Shown here: piece after piece, positions 36,158 to 46,208 of the stretch
Numbering within the stretch: the stretch's first letter is position 1
Layout: each line of letters begins with the position of its first letter
Source of the DNA: Cupriavidus taiwanensis
GTDB lineage: Bacteria; Pseudomonadota; Gammaproteobacteria; Burkholderiales; Burkholderiaceae
Direction of reading: 5' to 3'
NCBI RefSeq assembly: GCF_900250115.1
Contig: NZ_LT984804.1
Location: 2,123,301-2,187,300, forward strand
DNA length: 64,000 bases
The notes under the pieces: generated by a model
What the model saw: only the letters and a program-made list of their open reading frames with translations
What the model was told of the DNA's origin: nothing
Database searches by the model: none
Translations under genes and position numbers: made by a program

Positions 36158-37774
36158 GTGAATGAATGGACCATCCGCACACGCATCCTGGCAAGCTTTT
36201 CGCTGATCCTGCTGGTGATGGCACTGATGGGCGTGGTCGCCTATACCCGCCTGGTCGCGATCGAGCGCGAAACCGGGCTGATGCTGCATGACGCGCTGCC
36301 CGGCCTGAACTACAGCACCGGCATCCGCGGCGTCTGGGGCGAGCGCTATGTGCTGGCCTGGCAGACCATCAACGCCACCGACGAGGCCGAGCGGCGCAGC
36401 TTCCAGCAGCAAGGCCAGGAGGCGGCCGGCCGCCTGGACAAGCTCGAGCAGCAGTACGAAGCCACCATCACGCGCGAAGAGGACCGGGCCGGCTTCAGGG
36501 CCTATCGCGATCTGCGCGCGCGCTACGAACAGGCGGCCCAGGTCCTGTCGCGCCAGTCCGACTGGAACGGCACCGCCGCCGCGGCGGCGCTGCGCGGCGA
36601 AGCGCAGGACCGCTGGATCGATGCGCGCAAGGCAACCCAGCACCTGGTCGAAGACAACAGCGCGGTCAACGCGCGCGCCGCGCAGGGCATCGACGATGCC
36701 GTCAATGCCGCGAAGATCGGCATCGAAGCGGCGCTGGTCGTGGCGGTGGTGGTGGCGCTGGTGTGCGGCTACCTGCTGCTGCGCGCGATCACGGTGCCGA
36801 TGCAGTCGATCGTCGGCCTGCTGGCCGGCATCCGCGGCGGCGACCTGCGCCTGCGCATGGCGCTGCGGCGCAAGGACGAGTTCCAGGAAGTGGAGGAAGG
36901 CTTCAACCAGATGACCGGCGAGCTGACTTCGCTGGTCGGCCAGGCACAGCGCACCGCGATCCAGGTCACCACCTCGGTCAACGAGATTGCCGCGACCGCG
37001 CGCCAGCAGCAGGCCACCGCCACCGAAACCGCCGCCACCACCACGCAGATCGGCGCGACCTCGCGCGAGATCTCGGCCACCGCGCGCGACCTGGTGCGCA
37101 CCATCCACGAAGTCTCGAGCGCGGCCGAGCAGGCCGCGGCGCTGGCCGGCACCGGGCAGGTCGGGCTGTCGCGCATGGAAGGGACCATGCAGCATGTGAT
37201 GGATGCCGCCGGCTCGGTCAACGCCAAGCTGGCCACGCTCAACGAGAAGGCCGGCAATATCAACCAGGTGGTGACCACCATCGCCAAGGTGGCCGACCAG
37301 ACCAACCTGCTGTCGCTGAACGCCGCGATCGAAGCCGAAAAGGCCGGCGAATACGGCCGCGGCTTTGCCGTGGTGGCCACCGAGATCCGCCGCCTGGCCG
37401 ACCAGACCGCGGTGGCAACCTACGACATCGAGCAGATGGTGCGCGAGATCCAGTCGGCGGTGTCGGCCGGCGTGATGGGCATGGACAAGTTCTCGGAGGA
37501 AGTGCGCCGCGGCATGTCCGAGGTCACGCAGGTGGGCGACCAGCTGTCGCAGATCATCGCCCAGGTGCAGTCGCTGGCGCCGCGCGTGCTGATGGTCAAT
37601 GAAGGCATGCAGGCCCAGGCCGGCGGCGCCGAGCAGATCAACCAGGCGCTGATGCAGCTGTCCGAGGCCGCGCAGCAGACGGTGGAATCGCTGCGCCAGT
37701 CGAGCCAGGCGATCGACGAGCTGACGCTGGTCGCCAACGACCTGCGCAGCGGCGTGTCGCGCTTCAAGGTCTAG
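36158..37774 (+). CDS. wspA: methyl-accepting chemotaxis receptor of the Wsp pathway
   Basis: A 538-residue membrane receptor. TM1 is at about 10-32 and a periplasmic 4-helix-bundle domain follows. TM2 is at about 189-211 ([20 protein letters not shown]), then HAMP, and a long cytoplasmic coiled coil with the signalling hairpin [20 protein letters not shown] and [15 protein letters not shown]. Members of this type detect surface contact or envelope stress and activate the kinase WspE. It starts at GTG 36158 (GGGA upstream, family N-terminus); the nearby ATG is out of frame. First gene of the seven-gene operon. A C-terminal CheR-binding pentapeptide is not seen. Confidence 0.9.
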   Translation: MNEWTIRTRILASFSLILLVMALMGVVAYTRLVAIERETGLMLHDALPGLNYSTGIRGVWGERYVLAWQTINATDEAERRSFQQQGQEAAGRLDKLEQQYEATITREEDRAGFRAYRDLRARYEQAAQVLSRQSDWNGTAAAAALRGEAQDRWIDARKATQHLVEDNSAVNARAAQGIDDAVNAAKIGIEAALVVAVVVALVCGYLLLRAITVPMQSIVGLLAGIRGGDLRLRMALRRKDEFQEVEEGFNQMTGELTSLVGQAQRTAIQVTTSVNEIAATARQQQATATETAATTTQIGATSREISATARDLVRTIHEVSSAAEQAAALAGTGQVGLSRMEGTMQHVMDAAGSVNAKLATLNEKAGNINQVVTTIAKVADQTNLLSLNAAIEAEKAGEYGRGFAVVATEIRRLADQTAVATYDIEQMVREIQSAVSAGVMGMDKFSEEVRRGMSEVTQVGDQLSQIIAQVQSLAPRVLMVNEGMQAQAGGAEQINQALMQLSEAAQQTVESLRQSSQAIDELTLVANDLRSGVSRFKV

Positions 37775-37813
37775 GCTGCCGGTTCCCGCACCGGGCCGTT
37801 GCGCGCCGCCGCC

Positions 37814-38287
37814 ATGAAACTCTTCCTGCTGTTCCGCCTTGGCGCCGACCACTACGCGCTCGATGCCACCGAGGTGGCCGAGGTGCTGCCGCTGACGCGG
37901 CTGAAGCAGATTCCCGGCGCGCCGGCGTGGGTGGCGGGACTGATGCAGCGGCGCGGCCAGCCGGTGCCGGTGATCGACCTGCCCGCGCTCGCCACCGGCG
38001 TGCCCGCGGCGCTGCGCACCAGCACGCGCACGGTGCTGGTCCACTACCGCCGCGCAGAAAGCGGGCCCGTGCGGCTGCTCGGCCTGCGCCTGGAAGCGGC
38101 CACCCAGACCCTGCGCTGCCCGGCGGAATCGTTCGTCGACGCCGGCATCGCCGGCGCCAGCCCAACCTATCTCGGACCGGTGCGGCATGACGCGCGCGGG
38201 CTGGTGCAATGGGTCAGGGTCGACGCGCTGTTGCCGGACGAAGTCCACGAGATGCTGTTCGCCGACGCCGCCGGGGAGGCCGCGTGA
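37814..38287 (+). CDS. wspB: CheW-like adaptor of the Wsp pathway
   Basis: A 157-residue CheW-domain protein. It begins MKLFLLFRLGADHYALDATEV and has the family loops EVLPLTRLKQIPGAP and GLMQRRGQPVPVIDLPAL. It links the receptor WspA to the kinase WspE. ATG 37814 is preferred over an in-frame TTG at 37799. The stop codon overlaps the GTG start of wspC, so translation is coupled. Position between wspA and wspC matches the Pseudomonas order. Confidence 0.9.
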   Translation: MKLFLLFRLGADHYALDATEVAEVLPLTRLKQIPGAPAWVAGLMQRRGQPVPVIDLPALATGVPAALRTSTRTVLVHYRRAESGPVRLLGLRLEAATQTLRCPAESFVDAGIAGASPTYLGPVRHDARGLVQWVRVDALLPDEVHEMLFADAAGEAA

Positions 38288-39563
38288 GCACCGCCGCGCA
38301 TATCGAGGCCCTGCTCAAGGCGCGCATCGGCCTGGACGCCGGCGCCATCGGCAGCGGCGCGGTGGCGCGCGCCGTGCGCGAGCGCCAGCAGGTGCGCCAG
38401 GCGCCCGATACCGAGGCCTACTGGCACCTGCTGCAAGGCACCGGCGACGAATTCCAGGCGCTGATCGAAGCCGTGGTGGTGCCCGAGACCTGGTTCTTCC
38501 GGCACCGCGAAGCCTTGCTGGCGCTGGGCCGCTTTGCCGCCGAGCGTGCCTTTGCCGACGGCCGGCGCACGCTGCGGCTGCTGAGCCTGCCCTGCTCCAC
38601 CGGCGAAGAGCCGTATTCGATCGCCATGGCGCTGCTCGACGCGGGCGTGCCGCCGGGGCGCTTCTATATCGACGCGGTCGACATCAGCGCGCGTGCGCTG
38701 TCGCGCGCGGGCCAGGGCCAATACGGCGCCAATGCCTTCCGCGGCGCGCCGCTCGACTTCCGCGACCGCTACTTCACCGCCACGCCCAGCGGCTATGCGC
38801 TGGACCCGCGTGCGCGCGCAGGTGCGGCTGCTGCAGGGCAACCTGGTCGAGCCCGGCCTGCTGGCGGGCGAGGCGCCTTATGACTTCGTGTTCTGCCGCA
38901 ACCTGCTGATCTACTTCGACGCCGCCGGACAACGGCAGGCGGTGCAGACGCTGGTGCGCCTGACCATGGCCGACGGCCTGCTTTTCGTCGGCCCGGCCGA
39001 GGCCAGCGTGCTGAGCGCGCAGGGGCTGGAGCCGGTCGGCATCCCGCTGTCCTTTGCCTTCCGCAAGCCGCCGGCCGCAGTGCCGCGCGCACGGACCCCG
39101 TCGCGTGCGCCGGTCCACGACACCCAGCCGCCCCGCATGGCCGCGCCGCCACGGCTGTTGCGCCCGGCCGCGAGCCTGCGTGCGCCGGCGGTGCGCGCGC
39201 CCGCGCCGGCCGCAAGGCTGGTGGCGGATACGCACGCCGACGCGCTGGCCGCCATCGCCGCCATGGCCGACCGCGGGGAACTGGACGCGGCCCCGGCTGC
39301 CTGCGTGTCGCTGCTGGACCGTGCCGCGCCGGATGCCGCAGGCACCGCCCTGGCCGATGCCTATGGCATGCTCGGCGTGCTGCACGACGCCGCCGGCCGC
39401 ACCGCCCAGGCGCACGCGGCCTACCGCAAGGCGCTGTACCTGGATCCGTCGCACCAGGAAAGCCTGTATCACCTGGCCGCGCTGCTCGACCGAAGGCGAC
39501 CACGACGGCGCCACCCGCCTGCGGCAGCGCGCGCAGCGCCACACCCGCAAGCACCATGGCTGA
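38284..39563 (+). pseudogene. wspC: CheR-type methyltransferase with TPR, two frameshifts as read
   Basis: Three frames carry one gene. Frame one, from GTG 38284, encodes the N-terminal helical domain and SAM-binding part (PCSTGEEPYSIAMALLD; DAVDISARALSRA). Near 38815 the sense moves to another frame with VRLLQGNLVEPGLL, DFVFCRNLLIYFD and a Pro/Ala linker plus TPR (AHAAYRKALYLDPSHQESLY). Near 39490 it moves again to EGDHDGATRLRQRAQRH, ending at TGA 39563. Both breaks fit loss of two bases in CG-rich runs. The remaining sequence is well conserved, so either the breaks are very recent or they are sequencing errors. WspC methylates WspA and sets its basal activity; loss would lower Wsp signalling. 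Confidence 0.85.
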
Positions 39564-40293
39564 GACCCGGGCCCATCCCTTTGCCACCGTGGTGCGCGCC
39601 GCGGACGTGGACGACTGCTGGCGGCGCATCGGCGTGCGCGGCGACGGCAGCTGCCCGGCGCTGGCCGAACACGCCCATTGCCGCAACTGCCCCACCTATG
39701 CGCAGGCCGCCGCGATGTTGCTGGACGCACAGCAGCCTGACCAGGGCCTGCAGGAACTGCCGGATGCCGCCGACCTCGCCGCCGCGGCCGAAGGCGGCGA
39801 CCAGGACGGCGGCGCAAGCGGCGACGACAACGCGCACAACGCCAGCGCGCTGGCATGCCTGGTGTTCCGCATCGGCGATGAATGGCTGGCGCTGCCGACC
39901 GCCGCGCTCGGCGAAGTCACGGCGCCGTGCCCGCTCCACTCGCTGCCCCACCGTCGCGATGCCGCGGTGCTGGGGCTGGCCGCGGTGCGCGGCAACCTGC
40001 TGGCCTGCCTGTCGCTGGCGCACCTGTTCGACACCGGCGCGCTGCCGGCCGAACCCGATGCCAACGGCAGCCGCTTCCTGATCCTCGGACAAGGCCGCGC
40101 CGCGATCGCCCTGCCGGTGGCCGAGATCGCCGGCATCGTGCGCGTGCGCGGCGCCGCGCTGCTACCGCTGCCCGCCAACCTGGCACGAGGCTCGGCCCGC
40201 TATACGCAGGCGCTGTTCGTCGACCAGGGCCGCAGCGTCGGCCTGCTCGACGCCGCCCGGGTACGCCAGGCGCTGGCAAGGAGCCTGGCATGA
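39556..40293 (+). CDS. wspD: second CheW-like adaptor of the Wsp pathway
   Basis: A 245-residue protein. The N-terminal ~95 residues contain four Cys (DDCWRRIGVRGDGSCPALAEH; HCRNCPTYAQA), a pattern seen in WspD-type proteins. The C-terminal CheW domain has CLVFRIGDEWLALPTAALGE and LGLAAVRGNLLACLSLAHLF. It bridges receptor and kinase together with WspB. It starts at ATG 39556, overlapping the wspC end by eight bases, and its stop overlaps wspE through ATGA. Confidence 0.9.
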   Translation: MAETRAHPFATVVRAADVDDCWRRIGVRGDGSCPALAEHAHCRNCPTYAQAAAMLLDAQQPDQGLQELPDAADLAAAAEGGDQDGGASGDDNAHNASALACLVFRIGDEWLALPTAALGEVTAPCPLHSLPHRRDAAVLGLAAVRGNLLACLSLAHLFDTGALPAEPDANGSRFLILGQGRAAIALPVAEIAGIVRVRGAALLPLPANLARGSARYTQALFVDQGRSVGLLDAARVRQALARSLA

Positions 40294-42617
40294 ATCCCGA
40301 ACAGCTGCGCGACGCCTCGCTGCTGGAACTGTTTGCGCTCGAAGCCGATGCCCAGGCCGAGATCCTCAACGCCGGGCTGCTGGCGCTGGAGCGCAACCCG
40401 GGCGCGCCCGAGCAGCTCGAGGCATGCATGCGCGCGGCCCACTCGCTCAAGGGCGCGGCGCGTATCGTCGGGCTCGACGGCGGCGTGCGGCTGGCGCATG
40501 CGATGGAAGACTGCCTGGTCGCCGCGCAGGGCGGCATGCCGCTGGCCGCCGCGCATATCGATGCGCTGCTGCAGGGCACCGACCTGCTGCTGCGCATCGG
40601 CCATCCGCCCGGCGGCGACCCGGACTGGTCGGAGCACGCCGGCCGTGCCGAGATCGACGCGGTGGTGCAGCGGCTGGGTTCGCTCGACGGCGGCGGCGCG
40701 CCGGCGCAGCCCCCCGCACACGGAGCGGCCCCGGCCCGCGCACCTGCCCCTGCCCCTGCCCCTGCGCCCGCGCCTGCGCCTGCGCCTGCCACCGACCCCG
40801 AAGCAGTGCCGCCGGCACCGATGGCCGCGCACACCGCGGACGGCCACGAACGCATGCTGCGCGTCAATGCCGATGCCCTGGACCAGCTGCTGTCGCTGTC
40901 GGGCGCGGCCATGGTCGAATCGCACTGGCTGCGGCCATTCGGCGACTCGCTGCACAAGGCGCGGCGCCAGCAGGCGCGCGCGCTGCGCGCGGCCGACACG
41001 CTGCAGCAGGTCTTGCGCGACAGCCAGGAGGGCGCCGGCGCGCACGCGCTGGCGGCCGCGCAGGCGGCGCTGGCCGAACTGCGCCAGCTGCTCGACGAGG
41101 GCCACCAGCAACTGGCGGCGCGGCTGGATGAGTTCGAGCAATATGACCATCGCGCCACGCGGCTGGCGCGCCGGCTCTATGACAGCGCGCTGGCCTCGCG
41201 CATGCGGCCACTGTCCGACGGCCTGGCCGGCTACGCGCGCATGGTGCGCGACCTCGGCCGCTCGCTGGGCAAGTCGGTGCACCTGGAACTGTCCGGCGCC
41301 GGCACGCAGGTGGACCGCGACATCCTCGAGGCGCTGGACGCGCCGCTGGCGCACCTGCTGCGCAATGCCGTCGACCATGGCATCGAGTCGGCGGAGGTGC
41401 GCCAGGCACAGGGCAAGCCGGCGGAGGGCCGCGTGACGCTGCACGCGCGCCACAACGCCGGCCGGCTGCAGATCGAGATCTCCGACGACGGCGCGGGGGT
41501 CGACCTGGAAGCGCTGCGGCGCGCCATCGTGCGGCGCCGGCTGGCCTCCGAGGACACGGCGGCGCGGCTGTCGCAGGCAGAGCTGCTCGACTTCCTGCTG
41601 CTGCCCGGCTTCAGCATGCGCGACACCGTCTCCGAAGTCTCCGGCCGCGGCGTCGGCCTCGACGCGGTGCAGGAGATGGTGCGCCGCGTGCGCGGCAGCC
41701 TGCGCCTGACGCAGCAGCCTGGCCATGGCCTGCACTTCAGCCTGGAACTGCCGCTGACGCTGTCGGTAGTGCGCACGCTGCTGGTCGACGTCGCCGGCGA
41801 AGCCTATGCCTTCCCGCTGGGCCGCGTGCTGCGCGCGACCTCGGTGGCGCGCGGCGAGATCGAACAGACCGAAGGCCACCAGCACTTCCGCCACGAGGGC
41901 CGCGCCATCGGGCTGGTCAGCGCGGCGCAAGTGCTGCAGCGGGCCGGCGCCGAGGCCGCGGCGGCGCGCGAGCAGGTTCCGGTGGTGGTCATCGGCGAGG
42001 GCGAGCGCACCTATGGCATCGCCGTCGACCGCATGCTCGGCGAACGCCTGCTGGTGGTGCAGCCGCTGCCTGCGGCGCTCGGCAAGATCCGCGACATTGC
42101 TGCCGGCAGCCTGACCGACGACGGCACGCCGGTGCTGATCTTCGATGTCGAGGACATGATCCGCTCGGTCGAGAAGCTGGTCTCCGAAGGCCGCATCGAA
42201 GGCGTGCGTCCGGGCGCGGCGGCCAGCGTGCAGAGCCGCGCGCGGCGGGTCCTGGTAGTGGACGACTCGCTCACCGTGCGCGAGCTGCAGCGCAAGCTGC
42301 TGGCCGGGCGCGGCTATGACGTGACGGTGGCGGTCGACGGCATGGACGGCTGGAACGTGCTGCGCGCCGAGCCCTTCGACCTGATCATCACCGACATCGA
42401 CATGCCGCGCATGGACGGGATCGAGCTGGTGCGCCGGATCCGCCAGGACGCCGCGCTGCGCCAGCTGCCGGTGATGGTGGTGTCGTACAAGGACCGCGAA
42501 CAGGACCGCCAGCGCGGCCTGGAGGCCGGCGCAGACTATTATCTGGCCAAGGGCAGTTTCCACGACGCCGCGTTGCTCGACGCGGTCCAGGACCTGATCG
42601 GCGAGGCACGTCCATGA
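40290..42617 (+). CDS. wspE: hybrid CheA-type histidine kinase with receiver domain
   Basis: A 775-residue kinase. The N-terminal Hpt domain carries the phosphorylated His51 in AAHSLKGAARIVG. An Ala-Pro repeat linker at about 150-175 (encoded by GC-only hexamers near 40740-40795) separates it from the dimerisation region. A HATPase_c domain (HLLRNAVDHGIES; ISDDGAGVDL; SGRGVGLDAVQEM), a CheW-like domain and a C-terminal receiver (VLVVDDSLTVRELQRK; ITDIDMPRMDG) follow. It phosphorylates WspR and the methylesterase WspF. It overlaps neighbours by ATGA at both ends. Confidence 0.92.
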   Translation: MNPEQLRDASLLELFALEADAQAEILNAGLLALERNPGAPEQLEACMRAAHSLKGAARIVGLDGGVRLAHAMEDCLVAAQGGMPLAAAHIDALLQGTDLLLRIGHPPGGDPDWSEHAGRAEIDAVVQRLGSLDGGGAPAQPPAHGAAPARAPAPAPAPAPAPAPAPATDPEAVPPAPMAAHTADGHERMLRVNADALDQLLSLSGAAMVESHWLRPFGDSLHKARRQQARALRAADTLQQVLRDSQEGAGAHALAAAQAALAELRQLLDEGHQQLAARLDEFEQYDHRATRLARRLYDSALASRMRPLSDGLAGYARMVRDLGRSLGKSVHLELSGAGTQVDRDILEALDAPLAHLLRNAVDHGIESAEVRQAQGKPAEGRVTLHARHNAGRLQIEISDDGAGVDLEALRRAIVRRRLASEDTAARLSQAELLDFLLLPGFSMRDTVSEVSGRGVGLDAVQEMVRRVRGSLRLTQQPGHGLHFSLELPLTLSVVRTLLVDVAGEAYAFPLGRVLRATSVARGEIEQTEGHQHFRHEGRAIGLVSAAQVLQRAGAEAAAAREQVPVVVIGEGERTYGIAVDRMLGERLLVVQPLPAALGKIRDIAAGSLTDDGTPVLIFDVEDMIRSVEKLVSEGRIEGVRPGAAASVQSRARRVLVVDDSLTVRELQRKLLAGRGYDVTVAVDGMDGWNVLRAEPFDLIITDIDMPRMDGIELVRRIRQDAALRQLPVMVVSYKDREQDRQRGLEAGADYYLAKGSFHDAALLDAVQDLIGEARP

Positions 42618-43654
42618 AAATCGGCATCGTCAATGATTCAGCGCTCGCGGTCGCCGCGCTGCGCCGCGCGCTGGCGCTGGATCCGTCGTTCGAGATCGCG
42701 TGGATTGCCGGCGACGGCGCCCAGGCGGTGCAGATGGCCGCGCGCCAGACCCCGGACCTGATCCTGATGGACCTGCTGATGCCGGTCATGGACGGGGTCG
42801 AGGCGACGCGCCGGATCATGGCCGCCACGCCCTGCGCCATCGTGGTGGTGACCATGGACCTGGGCCGCAACGCCACGCAGGTGTTCGACGCCATGGGCCA
42901 CGGCGCCATCGACGCGGTCGATACCCCGACCCTGGCCGAAGCCGATGCGCAGCTGGCCGCCGGCCCGCTGCTGCGCAAGCTGCGCAATATCGCGCGCCTG
43001 CTGGCCGGGCGCGTGGCGCCGCAGCACGCGCTGCCGGCGGCGCCGCGCGCCGGCAGCGCGCCGCGGCTGGTGGCGATCGGCGCCTCGGCCGGCGGCCCGG
43101 CCGCGCTGGCCACGCTGCTGGGCGCGCTGCCGGCGGACTTCGGCGCCGCGGTGGTCACCGTGCAGCATGTCGACGAGGCCTTTGCCGCCGGCATGGCCGA
43201 CTGGCTCGACGGACAGTGCGCGCTGCCGGTGCGCATTGCCCGCGTCGGCGAGGCGCCGCAGGCGGGCACCGTGCTGCTGGCCGGCACCAACGACCATCTG
43301 CGCCTGGCCAGCCCAAGCCGGCTGGCCTATACCGAACAACCCTGCGACTATCTTTACCGCCCTTCCATCGACGTATTCTTCGAAAGCGTGGTGGAACACT
43401 GGCGCGGCGAGGTGATCGGCGTGCTGCTCACCGGCATGGGCCGCGACGGCGCGCTGGGCCTGAAGGCAATGCGCGACCGCGGCTTCCTGACCATCGCCCA
43501 GGACCGCGCCACCAGCGCCGTGTACGGCATGCCCAAGGCCGCCGCCGCGCTCGGCGCCGCAGCCGAGATCCTGCCGCTGGCGCGCATCGCGCCGAGGCTG
43601 GTGCAGGCGTGCGGCCCGGCGGCGCTGACCAGGCCCGCGCCGCCGCCCGTCTGA
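42614..43654 (+). CDS. wspF: CheB-type methylesterase, negative regulator of the Wsp pathway
   Basis: A 346-residue protein. A receiver domain ([33 protein letters not shown]) is followed by a CheB esterase domain with the catalytic serine motif [11 protein letters not shown], the histidine region [15 protein letters not shown] and the [12 protein letters not shown] loop. It removes methyl groups from WspA and so damps WspE and WspR activity. In Pseudomonas, loss of WspF gives wrinkly colonies with high c-di-GMP. All catalytic motifs look intact here. ATGA overlap with wspE. Confidence 0.92.
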   Translation: MKIGIVNDSALAVAALRRALALDPSFEIAWIAGDGAQAVQMAARQTPDLILMDLLMPVMDGVEATRRIMAATPCAIVVVTMDLGRNATQVFDAMGHGAIDAVDTPTLAEADAQLAAGPLLRKLRNIARLLAGRVAPQHALPAAPRAGSAPRLVAIGASAGGPAALATLLGALPADFGAAVVTVQHVDEAFAAGMADWLDGQCALPVRIARVGEAPQAGTVLLAGTNDHLRLASPSRLAYTEQPCDYLYRPSIDVFFESVVEHWRGEVIGVLLTGMGRDGALGLKAMRDRGFLTIAQDRATSAVYGMPKAAAALGAAAEILPLARIAPRLVQACGPAALTRPAPPPV

Positions 43655-43707
43655 AAGAATGCAACCGGTCCCAGGCCGTGCCGGGACCGCGAGAACAGGA
43701 ATTGAAC

Positions 43708-44742
43708 ATGCAACCCGAAACCTCCAACGCCGCCGGCATGCCCGCGCGGACGCCCGCCACCGACAAGCAAGAATACCTGGCCATGGTGCTGCTGGTCGAC
43801 GACCAGGCCATGGTCGGCGAAGCGGTGCGCCGCGCGCTCGCCACCGAGCCGGATATCGACTTCCATTACTGCTCGCAGCCGGATGAGGCGGTAGCCGTGG
43901 CGCAGCGCACCAAGCCCACCGTGATCCTGCAAGACCTGGTGATGCCGGGCGTGGATGGCCTGACACTGGTGCAGCGCTATCGCGACAACCCCGCCACGCG
44001 CGATATCCCGATCATCGTGCTGTCGACCAAGGAAGAGGCCGCGACCAAGGGCGCGGCGTTTGCCGCCGGCGCCAACGACTACCTGGTCAAGCTGCCGGAC
44101 AGCATCGAACTGATCGCACGCATCCGCTATCACTCGCGCTCCTACGTCAACCAGCTGCAGCGCGACGAAGCCTATCGCGCACTGCGCCAAAGCCAGCAGC
44201 AACTGCTGGAAACCAACCTGGAACTGCAGCGCCTGACCAACTCGGACGGCCTGACCGGCTTGTCCAACCGGCGCTATTTCGACGAGTACCTCGGCGCGGA
44301 ATGGCGCCGCGCGCTGCGCGAGCAGACCCAGGTGGCGCTGCTCATGATCGATGTCGACGCGTTCAAGGCCTACAACGACACCTACGGCCACGTCGCCGGC
44401 GACGAGGTGCTGCGCCGCGTCGCCACGGTGATCCGCGACAACTGCGTGCGCGCCACCGACCTGCCGGCGCGCTTCGGCGGCGAAGAGTTCGCCATGGTGC
44501 TGCCTGCGACCTCGCCGGGCGGCGTGCGGCTGCTCGCGGAGAAGGTGCGGCGCGCGGTGCAGGGGCTGGCCATCGCCCACAGCGGCTCGCCCACCCTCGA
44601 CTGCGTCACCGTCAGCATCGGCGGCGCGGTGCTGGTGCCACAGCCTGGCACCCAGCCAAGCGAGCTGGTGGAAGCGGCCGACGCGGGGCTCTACCAGGCC
44701 AAGCGCAATGGCCGCAACCAGGTCATGATGTCGCCGGGCTGA
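43708..44742 (+). CDS. wspR: response regulator diguanylate cyclase of the Wsp pathway
   Basis: A 344-residue output protein. The N-terminal receiver ([32 protein letters not shown]) carries the phosphoacceptor Asp. A coiled stalk ([16 protein letters not shown]) leads to a GGDEF domain with [15 protein letters not shown] and the active motif [12 protein letters not shown]. Phosphorylation by WspE drives oligomerisation and c-di-GMP synthesis, which favours biofilm. ATG 43708 has ACAGGAATTG upstream. It is 53 bases after wspF, the only real gap in the operon, so it may have extra regulation. Confidence 0.93.
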   Translation: MQPETSNAAGMPARTPATDKQEYLAMVLLVDDQAMVGEAVRRALATEPDIDFHYCSQPDEAVAVAQRTKPTVILQDLVMPGVDGLTLVQRYRDNPATRDIPIIVLSTKEEAATKGAAFAAGANDYLVKLPDSIELIARIRYHSRSYVNQLQRDEAYRALRQSQQQLLETNLELQRLTNSDGLTGLSNRRYFDEYLGAEWRRALREQTQVALLMIDVDAFKAYNDTYGHVAGDEVLRRVATVIRDNCVRATDLPARFGGEEFAMVLPATSPGGVRLLAEKVRRAVQGLAIAHSGSPTLDCVTVSIGGAVLVPQPGTQPSELVEAADAGLYQAKRNGRNQVMMSPG

Positions 44743-45101
44743 GCCGCGCCGTCACGCCGGCGCCACGGCTCAAACCCTCGCATCCAACCCGGCGGCAACA
44801 ACCGGTTACACATCTGCACAGGCGGCAGGGCCGCCTGCGGCCGCGGGCCGTTGCGCCGCGGCGCTTGCACTGCCAAGGCGCACCGCCGTGCGCGCCCGCG
44901 CAGGCATCACTTCCTGTCGGAATCGTCCGACATTGAATTCGGAGCGTCGCGCCTGTCTGGCCTAACGCTTCAAACCTATCGTTGCATCACGGCAAGCGTG
45001 ATCCCGCGCCTGCATACCAGAAAGCAACTGGCCACGCGGCCGCCGCGATCCGCGCCGGCATGGGCCAGCTCGTCTCTGACTCTAACAGCAAGAGGTGACC
45101 C
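44743..45101. other. gap between wspR and the lipoprotein gene
   Basis: About 360 bases without a convincing gene. A GAGCCG/CGGCTC stem with inner GCGCC/GGCGC pairing lies immediately after wspR (about 44742-44772) and could end transcription, though no T-run follows. The rest probably holds the promoter for the lipoprotein gene. Confidence 0.45.
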
Positions 45102-45881
45102 ATGCTTCGATCCAAGACTCTTTTCCTCGGCCTCGCGCTGGCCGCGACCGCAGTGCTGACAGCGTGTGGCGGCGGCGATGACGGCATCGACGACCGCGTC
45201 GGCCTGAGCAAGCCGAGCGTGCGCGTGATCCACGCCGTCACCGGCGGCCCGAATGTCGACGTGCTGCAGAACGGCACGCTCACCAGCATGGTCAACAAGC
45301 CCTACAAGTTCGTCTCGACCTACTTCAACGTCGAAACCGGCAACCAGCTGATCTCGTTCAACGCCGCCGGCACGCAGACCGAGCTGGCCCGCTCCAGCCT
45401 GGTGGCGGCCACCGGCCACAAGTACACCGTGGTGGCGCTGCCGGGTGCGGCCACCGCGGAAACGGTGACCATCGACGATCCGTTCGGCAAGGGTCTGCTG
45501 TCGAACAAGGCGCGCGTGCGCGCGCTGAACGCATCGTTCAATGCGCAGAACATCGACATCTACGTGACCCTGCCCGCGATCGACCTGAACTCGGTCGCGC
45601 CGACCTTCGCCGCGGTGGGCTACAAGCAGGCCTCGCCGGCATCGGGCCAGGATTCGATCGACCTGGACGGCAACACCACCTATCGCCTGCGCATCACCCC
45701 GGCCGGCACCAAGACCGTGATCTTCGACTCTGGCGCGCTGACGCTGGCGAACAACGCCGACTGGCTGATCACCACCATCCCGTCGGACGGCATCGCCGGC
45801 CTGACGCCGAACAAGATCAAGGTGCTGGTGGCACGCGGCGACGACGAGTCGCAAGCCGGCCTGGAACTGGTGACGCAATAA
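45102..45881 (+). CDS. DUF4397 lipoprotein
   Basis: A 259-residue predicted lipoprotein. The signal MLRSKTLFLGLALAATAVLT is followed by the lipobox LTAC with Cys22 as the lipidated residue. The mature part holds two similar beta-rich segments (VRVIHAVTGGPNVDVLQNG; VRALNASFNAQNIDIYVTL), typical of DUF4397 repeats, which are Ig-like. It is probably tethered to the outer membrane. Function of the family is unknown. AGAGGTGACC before ATG 45102 serves as ribosome site. It is monocistronic with a strong terminator. Confidence 0.87.
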   Translation: MLRSKTLFLGLALAATAVLTACGGGDDGIDDRVGLSKPSVRVIHAVTGGPNVDVLQNGTLTSMVNKPYKFVSTYFNVETGNQLISFNAAGTQTELARSSLVAATGHKYTVVALPGAATAETVTIDDPFGKGLLSNKARVRALNASFNAQNIDIYVTLPAIDLNSVAPTFAAVGYKQASPASGQDSIDLDGNTTYRLRITPAGTKTVIFDSGALTLANNADWLITTIPSDGIAGLTPNKIKVLVARGDDESQAGLELVTQ

Positions 45882-45921
45882 CCGCTGCCGCGGTTGCCCG
45901 TGGCAGGCGGGCAGCGTGCGG

Positions 45922-45954
45922 GAGGCCGGTCCGGAAGGACCGGCCTCTTTTTTT
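45922..45954. terminator. strong Rho-independent terminator
   Basis: GAGGCCGGTCC-GGAA-GGACCGGCCTC is a perfect 11-bp stem with a GGAA loop followed by seven T. It ends the lipoprotein transcript 41 bases after its stop. Confidence 0.95.
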
Positions 45955-46208
45955 AATTCATCGCCGAATCACGGGGAATGCTGGTGGTGCGATGGCTGAG
46001 TTCGGCAAGTTTGTGTCAGTCGTCACCGAATTCTCAGTGACTGAACCAAACCGACCAAAGGACGAGTGACTGCACGGGCACGAGCGAGCGTGCTCCAACC
46101 TTTAGCGGACATTCATGCGCCCAGCCGAATGCTCACTTCTCGGTGAACTGGAGGCTCACACTTCTTTAGCATGCCGATGATTTGAATGCCAGGGCCAACA
46201 TCTGGTAC
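45955..46208. other. spacer between convergent genes
   Basis: The stretch from the lipoprotein terminator to the lactonase stop holds no gene that I can support. Base composition drops in GC and short direct repeats of the type CAGTGACTGAA / GAGTGACTGCA occur near 46035-46075. Confidence 0.4.

Noticed and set aside
38800..38830. Programmed frameshifting in wspC
   Set aside because: No slippery heptamer or following structure was recognised; deletion or sequencing error is simpler.
40738..40795. Short GC hexamer repeat as possible phase-variable element
   Set aside because: It encodes an in-frame Ala-Pro linker of WspE; the six-base unit keeps the frame, so no on/off switching is expected.
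39882..42617. Plus-strand frame extending upstream of wspE by ~400 bases
   Set aside because: The extra N-terminus lies in the wspD coding sequence in another frame; ATG 40290 overlaps wspD stop, as in the rest of the operon.
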